NCBI GenBank assembly: GCA_037127255.1
Contig: JBANSL010000012.1
Location: 23,136,615 to 23,200,614, forward strand
Source of the DNA: Persicaria tinctoria
Lineage: Eukaryota; Streptophyta; Magnoliopsida; Caryophyllales; Polygonaceae
Reading direction: 5' to 3'
DNA: 64,000 nt
Shown: in pieces, positions 57,468 through 64,000 of the stretch
How the letters are laid out: each line of letters begins with the position of its first letter
How positions within the stretch are numbered: position 1 is the first letter of the stretch
Position numbers and translations under genes: made by a program
The notes under the pieces: generated by a model
Told to the model about the DNA's origin: nothing
The model's input: the letters and a program-made list of their open reading frames with translations, nothing else
The model's database searches: none

Positions 57468-57997
57468 AAACAAATGGTGTTGCCTTTCTTTTACCCAAGT
57501 TCACATGGCTTAAAAATATATATATTTTTACAGAATTTGACATGGTTGATATTGCTAAATTTACACATTGGTTTTGCTGAGGTGTGAAGCTTGTAGGTGC
57601 AGTACATTATGTTTAGACATAGGCTAATATAGAGAAGCCCATTTTTATATACGGAGTTTTGATTGGGCCAATAAGCCCATGATAAATGAACCCAAGTAAG
57701 CCCCTGACCCAATACATGTGCACAACTCACTCGTCACTGATTACTACTCCTGTGTGCTAGAAACCAACTTTTAGTTAAGTTCATTGCTATCAAATCCCAA
57801 ATGCATCATTGAATTACACTCAAAAGGTATAATTGGACAAAAAAGCAGGATGAATTCAACATCAAACATATATCAAGGTACAGCAAGAAAAGATGAATCA
57901 CATTTTCTTCCTTTTCTGTTGAATTTTGTCATAAGCATGATTCATAAGAACAGATGGTTGATGATTTATGAGCCAAGGTTAGAGATCTCAATCTACA
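57468..57997. other. Intergenic DNA and probable 3' UTR of the nucleoporin gene
   Basis: No coding signal. The part from about 57780 to 57997 is the likely 3' untranslated region on the minus strand. The exact poly(A) site is not determined. Confidence 0.4.
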
Positions 57998-60648
57998 CTA
58001 CACACCGAACATCAAATCCATAGCTTTTGATACGAGAGACTTAGCAGGAGCAGCGATTGCTCCAGTGGGTTGTCGACTCCCACTGTTGCCATTCTGAAGG
58101 TAGTTTGGTTGGAACTGAGCAATCCTTGAAGGGTTTGGTTCGAAGCTCTGACTGCAGGATGGTGGTGGGAGTGTCATGAATCCTTGACTGTTGATCCTCT
58201 CGTTGAGAGCCTGACGCTGCATAGGATCCAGTGGCTTGACACCCACAATAAGAACTCCGTTAACCTGCATCCCATCCTTGCTGAGAGCCTTTTGCGCATC
58301 AAACCGGTTCTGTGGTGAATTCATAGAAAAGTTAGATACAGTCATGACAGAGGATTTCAGTTTTTTCCCCTTTTTAGCTTTGGGGGCTCCAATTCATGAG
58401 GAATATTAAAAAAAAGTCATCATTGATTAATCTGAAAATTGACAAATAGGAAGAAAAAAAAAAAGAATGCAGCTGGGAAACCAGCTTCACATTCATCCTA
58501 CATCAAGGTTTTTGTTAGAACTTGAAATTCTAGATAGGTTTTTCAGCAGCAAGTAACCAGAAAGTTAAAACCATTTAAGATAATGAAGTCAAAGGCAAGA
58601 TTGTTGGCTTTTATAACATTGAATGAACTATCAAGACATATACACTTTCCAAAGAGGAAAAATAAGATCATGCTATCATCACATGTCCGAACTACTTGCC
58701 AATCAACTTTTCGATCATGCTATCATCACATAATAAAATGAAAATAATCCTTCCAATCTCTCATCAAACACAAATTCAAAGCTCATATGGACTCCCTCAT
58801 CTAATCTGCAGCCATGATTTCTAATTTTTTTTAAAAAAAAAAACTCAATATCATACAAATAGATAACCAGTAAAAAAGTAGTCGGATTTCTATGCCACCT
58901 AACTGTACAACACATGGTAAGATTGAGCCAGCAAATACCACATGAGCCATCATTAAAAACTTGCAAAATAGATAAAAGATCATAACAATCCATATTTTGA
59001 ACATTTCCTTGGCCTTTCTAGCTGCTAATTTCACCATGATTTACCCCCCCCCCCCCAACAAAAGCATAAAGCAGGAGAAAAGGAAAATGGACAAGCCTCT
59101 TGAAGCTTTGGTAATGCCGAGAGTGGAGCAAAAATAGAGCTGATTAACATGGCGAGAATAAGAGTGAAAAGATGATGAAGTTATAAACAACTAAATTTCA
59201 TGTGCAGTGCACATTATGGGGGGGAAGAAGATGAAGGTATTATGTAATCTACATCTACCCATTACCCGATCTTATAATCTTATAATTGACTAATGACACT
59301 AGCATGTTACAAGTACCTCAAAAACAGATACAAATCTACATTAAGCACAACATTCTATAGATTAAAGGCATTCAACATGTTAAACAAACACCAGATCCAA
59401 TAGACATTCTTTTTGTCTCAATGTCAATTCAATAACATCTACTAATAAATGAAGGCAAAAGCTAAAGAACACTAAAAAGAAGGCTCCCCATCGCAGAAAT
59501 GAATGAATGTGAGAAATAGAAGCAAAGAAGCCCAAGCACCTGATAGAGAATGTGCATCCAGTTGGCATTCCTTGGTCCAGGAACATGATGCAATATGACA
59601 CCGCACTTTTCGAACTCCCGCAGAACCATATTGGTATCACCTGGTGAGAATCTGGAGATTAAAAACCAATATTAGGCTTATTAGCAGACAAAACATAGAG
59701 CACAGCTGCACAAGATTAAACAAATTCCCTTCCCGTCTTCAATACACAACAAATTGGCCAACCAGGTGTAGGCACTTACAACTAATGAGGACATATGAGA
59801 ACCCCCTAGTCGCTGCAGCTATTCATACACGAACTCAGCAATGCAAATTAAAGCAAGGAAAGCTTAAAAGGGGAAAACAAAGTAGGCTCTTAGGGCGTGG
59901 TACTGCTACCTCAGGCGCTACATTAAGTGCTCAAACCAAACACTCTTAAACAAGCAGCTATACAACTAAACAAGATTATATAAAGCACAGATCCAACCAA
60001 ATGAAAAGTACATTGATTCACAAAGATATTACAGCCAACAAAAGTTATTTACCCGTAAACAGTGACCCATTCTTCCTCATCAAGACTCCCAGCAGGAAAG
60101 CTGCTCTTCTGCTTCTCGGGCCTCGCCACCTCCCTCGGCGGAGGAAGAGTAATCAACGCCCCGGGCTGAAGCACACCCTCCACAGGTGAACCTTTCCCCT
60201 TCTCCTCATAGTCACCTCCCCCGCCGCTACTTTTCGTCGGCGATATCCAGTTGAAACCCGAACCCCCTTGCTGATTCAACTGGCTCCCAGACGAGACACC
60301 ATACGAAGTGCTCGGCTCCAGTCTACCCTTGAGCGGCGTCAGTGAGAACTCCCTTCCACCGGATCCATGACCAGGAACCGGCGTCCTCGGATCGGATTTC
60401 CCCTCCGGCGACATCGGATAGTCCGCGATCCCCATCTCCGGCGAGAAATCGGCTCGGTCCTCCAGGGTGAATACTGGAGGGGGAGGGAGATCCGAACTGG
60501 AGAAATTCTCGCGCCATAGAGCCGAGACAGCTGCGGCCTGTCCCGGCGTCGAGAACTTCCCCCTCCGGGAGGAGACGGGAGTGGCCAAATCGTTGAGGAA
60601 CAGTGACTGCCTCCCGGATTTCGGCGTTCTGTTTACCGTCGCACTCAT
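57998..60648 (-). CDS. NUP35: Nucleoporin NUP35/MPPN-family protein (3 coding exons)
   Basis: Exons on the minus strand: 60648-60053, 59651-59540 and 58309-57998, all with GT...AG introns (401 and 1230 bp), giving 1020 bp and 339 residues. It starts at MSATVNRTPKSGRQSLF; an upstream in-frame TTG is not used. The N-terminus has the plant MPPN signature GKFSTPGQAAAVSALWRENF and repeated Ser/Thr-Pro sites. The central region EEEWVTVYGFSPGDTNMVLREFEKCGV continuing to NGVLIVGVKPLD (about residues 190-280, across all three exons) is the Nup35-type RRM, which in the family dimerises rather than binds RNA. The C-terminus SLVSKAMDLMFGV matches the amphipathic membrane-binding helix of Nup35/Nup53. Role: a linker of the nuclear pore inner ring. 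The frame is intact and it is the only clear host gene here. Confidence 0.93.
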
Positions 60649-61063
60649 TTTGGCCCCTTTTGGAGATGGCGTGGATTGCTCAACAGCAAGCAAATCTGGA
60701 GAAAATCGTCAAAACAAGCTTAGTATCAAGAAATTGCACGAGAATTTAGCTATGGCGAGCTCAAAGAAAGTTGAGTTATGAATTCGAATTACAGATGGAG
60801 CAACAAATTCAAGCAAAGGAGCAACGAAATTCAAATTGAGGAATACGTCGCACAGAGAGAGAGTGAGAGAGAACCTCAGAAGCTTCGAGTCGAGAAATTG
60901 ACGATTGGGGGTTTGGGGAGACTGACCGACTAAATTAGGGTTTTGAATTTCCCCCTAAAAATAGTTTGCGGCTTTGCGCTCCGCTCCACCTTTTAAATAA
61001 TGAAGCTCTTCTTTATTTCTCTCGTTTTTTAAACGCCACCTTTTTTTCCACCCTTAAAATTTG
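60649..61063 (-). promoter_or_regulatory. 5' UTR, leader intron and promoter of the nucleoporin gene
   Basis: On the minus strand a non-coding first exon (about 60960-60875, ending TTCTGAG before GTTCTC) and a leader intron (60874-60696, ending TTTTCTCCAG) are inferred from splice-like sites. A TTTAAAAG TATA-like sequence lies near 60995. A GA/CT-rich stretch sits at the intron start (60852-60872). Exon and start positions are inference from sequence only. Confidence 0.5.
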
Positions 61064-61071
61064 CTTAAAAT

Positions 61072-61713
61072 TAGGGATGATAATGGGTCGGGTGATGGGT
61101 GGATAATCTACCTCCGTTATCCAACCCACCATCCAAAATTCTTCACCCTACCCGACCCATCACCCATCACCCATCAAATATTTCACCCGCGCCCGTCCAC
61201 CATCACCCACCGGGTGATCAGGTAGATCGGATTATAATTCGGGTGAAATACAAGACATCAAATTCATCAAAAAAAATTATTGAAAAATATACATCGAACA
61301 CGTCGACGAACAAACAAGTGCCAAATATAGTCAAATTCGATCAAATACGTGTAAATATCCACAACTTTCAACACTTCAAGCTAGAGAAAACATTACAACA
61401 ATTATGAATAAAAAGAAGAGAAAACATAATCTTCAGCGACCAAAGCCTTCAAGCTCGAAATCATTTATAGGTATCTTGAATTGGGGTTTATGGGGGTATA
61501 TTAGTAATTTCATGTATAAAATATAATTATATAATATAAGTTGGGTGACGGGTTGGGTGACGGATGGGGAATGTTCTTCACCCAAATCCGACCCGACCCA
61601 TCACCCGTTCACCCATCACCCATTTAACATCCGCTTTATTTCGGATTTTCACCCACTTTTTCGGGACGAGTGAGACGGATATCCGTCGGGTGCGGGTGAA
61701 ATTGACATCCCTA
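61072..61713. mobile_element. hAT-like MITE rich in GGGTCGGGTG, upstream of the nucleoporin gene
   Basis: Begins TAGGGATGATAATGGGTCGG and ends GAAATTGACATCCCTA, with a perfect 8-bp duplication CTTAAAAT (61064-61071, 61714-61721). Both ends carry dense ACCCATCACCC / GGGTGATGGG-type motifs. No coding capacity; 642 bp. Confidence 0.9.
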
Positions 61714-61732
61714 CTTAAAATCACTTTTTTAG

Positions 61733-62812
61733 GCCTAATTATCGAAAACAACCCCCCTTATAAGACTTCCAGTAGCAATGAGCCACCCTATGAGAGTTCC
61801 GTCCACAAGCTGTTAAACTGTTGATTACCATTTTGCCCCCATTTTTTTTTAAATAAAATAAGAAGAGAAAAATAATAGAGTAGCAAGCAAAGCTTCTTCT
61901 CGAAAGGACGAAAACGGCTAACTACTCGTATTGATACGAGCCATGTTTGGCAGGTCTAAGTGGACGGGGAGTTGAGCTCGATAAAGGGTGTTGCAGAGTG
62001 TGTGAAGGAACAAACAACGGTAGTGGAAAAGCATTATGGTGGTGGTGATGAATCCCGACAAGTGGCATGTTTATCAAGTTTCTACAGATTTTCCGACAAC
62101 GTTTTAACAATGTTTCTGGTTAAGTCATCCGACATCCTACAATGAGTTCTTATACCTACTCGTATCCCTCATGAAGATCTCTCCACGTTTAAGGACATAA
62201 CCAACCCCCATAAGATCCCACTTGATCAACCACCCTCTCTTCCTCACCTACGACAGCTCCGAGCTCTGCCCCTTCCTCAACAACCACACTCCGATTTTCG
62301 CCTCAATTCCACCTTCGAATATTGAAACTCACAGTCACACATCCCCTCTTTTCTCTCAAAATACCGAAATCACTTACTATACAAAACACAATGGCAGATT
62401 GAACCCTAAAATCCATATCCCCTTTTAAAAAATTGCAATTCTTCAAATTTGAACCCTAAAATCATATCCACTCTTGATAAATCGCAACTCTTCAAATTTG
62501 AACCCCTAAAATCCTAAAATTGAGTACAATGGAATTAGTGTTGTATTGAGCTATATTATGATGAATTCTTGTTGAATTTTGAAGGATAAGCAGCAAGACA
62601 ACAATGGCAGCTCGAGCCCTTTAATATTCTTGCACCCTCTCTACAATTTCTAATTTTATTTCTGTTTAAAAATTATTTTAACTCTTCTTAATTCATTAAA
62701 ATCTATTTAAAAAATGTGGAGTAGAATGGTAATTCACCAATTTTAATAGTTTGTGGGGTGGTTCATTGGAATCATTGCTACCAGAAGGGGTAATTTTCGG
62801 TAATTAGGCATA
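61733..62812. mobile_element. Candidate inverted-repeat element (about 1.1 kb)
   Basis: The left part (GCCTAATTATCGAAAACAACCCC, CCAGTAGCAATGA, TTGATTACCATT) and, inverted, the right part (GCCTAATTACCGAAAATTACCCC, CTGGTAGCAATGA, GAATTACCATTC) match over about 110 bp with gaps (61733-61845; 62700-62812). Only short frames lie inside. No clear target duplication was found, so class (MULE or other) is open. Confidence 0.55.
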
Positions 62813-63039
62813 TAAGGGGTGGTTTTGATTTTGAGCAATATAACATATTTTAAGAGTGGTTTTATGCATTTCACCGTTTTTCCAAGTCATCTTTTTTTTT
62901 TTGTAAGTCTTGCATACCTTTCGGGCTCGCAATTTGTTTTTTTTAAACAAACTTGTTGGACCAATTACTCGATGTGTCTGTAATTTGGATGCTTAAATTG
63001 AATTTTTATGGGTAAAAATAAGGGTTCTGCTTTAGAATG

Positions 63040-64000
63040 CATCCATCTTTCTTCATAGCACGGTTTTCGAATCAGTCAGATTATGATCACGTGTTGTTGG
63101 AGGGCCCTTGGATGACTGAAGATAACTAATTGACCATCAGAAAATGGGTACCAAGATTCGATGCCAGTACGGAGACAATCTCTAAGCTAACAGTCTGTGT
63201 GAGAATTCCATGTCTCCATATTGAGTATTTTGACATACGATTGCTTCAAATGATAGGGCATATAATAGGGAAGGTTCTTCGGATTGACAACACTACTACA
63301 TCAGGAGACATGGGTCAATTTATCGGGCTCAGTGTGGAAATAGATCTTTCTAAGCCCATGTTATCAAAGTTTAAGTTAGATGGGAAGATATGGCCCATCC
63401 CGTATGAAGGTTTGAGGATGGTGTGTTTCAAATGCGGAAGGGTGGGTCACATCGTAGAGGGTTGCGACCGCCCGACAGAGAAGTCGCCGACCAATGCAAA
63501 GCAGAACATTAGTGTTGCAAAGGAAAGCTATGGAGGATGGATGCAAGGTAGGAAGCCCCAAAACCGTCGGCAAGGGATGAAAGGCGAGAATGCACAGGAT
63601 AAGAAATTAACTTTCATAACAGAAGGAGGAGTGTCAGAGGTAGCAGTCAGTCGGCCGGCGGGAATAGGAAGGGTATGCCCGAATTAGGAACCTTGTCTAA
63701 ACAAAATCCCGAACATTTGGGAGCCGGTAGGGGTGTGAAATCCTCGAGATTTGGTGTGCTAGAAGATTTGGAAGGGAATCAAGATCTCATTGAGGAGGTT
63801 AGGGAATCAAATCCGTTACAAGAAAGAGGTAATCTCACCCAAAAGGATAATATGAGGGAAAAATATATCATATCTAGAATTAAATTAATGAACATATCCC
63901 TAAATTTGGGTAAGGAAAACGCAAGCCCCTCGGAGGAAAGCGAGCCAAGTAACCGCCAATCAAGCAAGAAATCCCTCCTACCAACTAAAAAACTTTCCAT
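63040..64000 (+). pseudogene. L1-type LINE ORF1 (DUF4283 and zinc knuckle), broken, runs off the window
   Basis: Translation from about 63047 reads ARFSNQSDYDHVLLEGPWMTEDN, meets TAA at 63127, then continues (63130-63687) with LTIRKWVPRFDAS, TVCVRIPCLHIEYFD, IGKVLRID, GQFIGLSVEIDLSKPMLSKF and the CCHC-type knuckle CFKCGRVGHIVEGC (63427-63468). This is the ORF1 of plant L1 LINEs, an RNA-binding protein. A frameshift near 63675 moves the remainder (RFGVLEDLEGNQDLIEEV, about 63750) to another frame. The RT/endonuclease ORF2 would lie beyond 64000. Confidence 0.85.

Noticed and set aside
59043..59057. Poly-C run in the nucleoporin intron
   Set aside because: A simple homopolymer inside a 1.2 kb intron; no structure or coding role is evident.

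Overview
The window is eukaryotic and reads as a transposon-rich stretch of a flowering-plant chromosome, most likely a eudicot. The evidence is plant Ty3/gypsy (Athila-like) and Ty1/copia LTR retrotransposons primed from tRNA-Asp or initiator tRNA-Met, plant-type L1 LINEs with a C-terminal RNase H, many MITEs, and one intron-containing host gene. That gene, on the minus strand at 57998-60648, encodes a Nup35/MPPN-type nucleoporin. I see no operons, CRISPR arrays, rRNA or convincing tRNA genes. The species call is inference.

Layout. 1-8766: an Athila-like element (copy 1, left LTR cut by the window edge) with a decayed gag-protease frame, no reverse transcriptase or integrase core, and a foreign solo LTR inside gag (693-2256). 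8767-13345: a GC-rich unassigned stretch, then a decayed short-LTR copia element carrying a ~1 kb hAT-type element (11848-12844). 13346-17358: wrecked non-LTR sequence, an AP-endonuclease-like region followed by two copies of a Zn-ribbon-like plus nuclease-like C-terminal domain ending in ATT/TTA tails. 17359-21485: a Tourist-type MITE, an L1 RNase H fragment, a CACTA-like terminus and a second hAT-type element. 21486-31156: a very young SIRE-type copia element (LTRs differ at 3 of 1014 positions) with gag, pol and a third ORF. 31157-37210: exon-like debris split by a young Tork/Tnt1-type copia element (31716-36656, one amber codon). 37211-38955: GC-rich debris. 39176-47232: a complete Athila-like copy 2 on the minus strand, inserted (5-bp duplication ATCAT) into a third copy of the C-terminal-domain family. 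47906-57997: AT-rich intergenic DNA with a SINE fragment, several MITEs, a 2.9 kb MULE-like element with 9-bp target duplications and nested insertions, and a 5'-truncated L1 with an 18-bp duplication. 57998-60648: the nucleoporin gene, with a MITE about 100-400 bp upstream of its first exon. 61733-64000: an inverted-repeat element and the start of a broken L1 ORF1.

How it fits together. Apart from the nucleoporin gene, nearly all recognisable coding sequence belongs to mobile elements. Intact target-site duplications let the nesting be read: solo LTR into Athila 1, hAT into copia 1, Athila 2 into the C-terminal-domain element, Tork copia into exon-like sequence, MITEs and an L1 into the MULE. 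Stop codons in the Athila gag are of the C-to-T type expected from decay of methylated cytosine.

The strongest candidates for something under-described are (i) the C-terminal-domain family, present three times with trinucleotide tails, and (ii) the palindromic TCGAnnTCGA motif spread through both coding and LTR parts of the two Athila-like copies.
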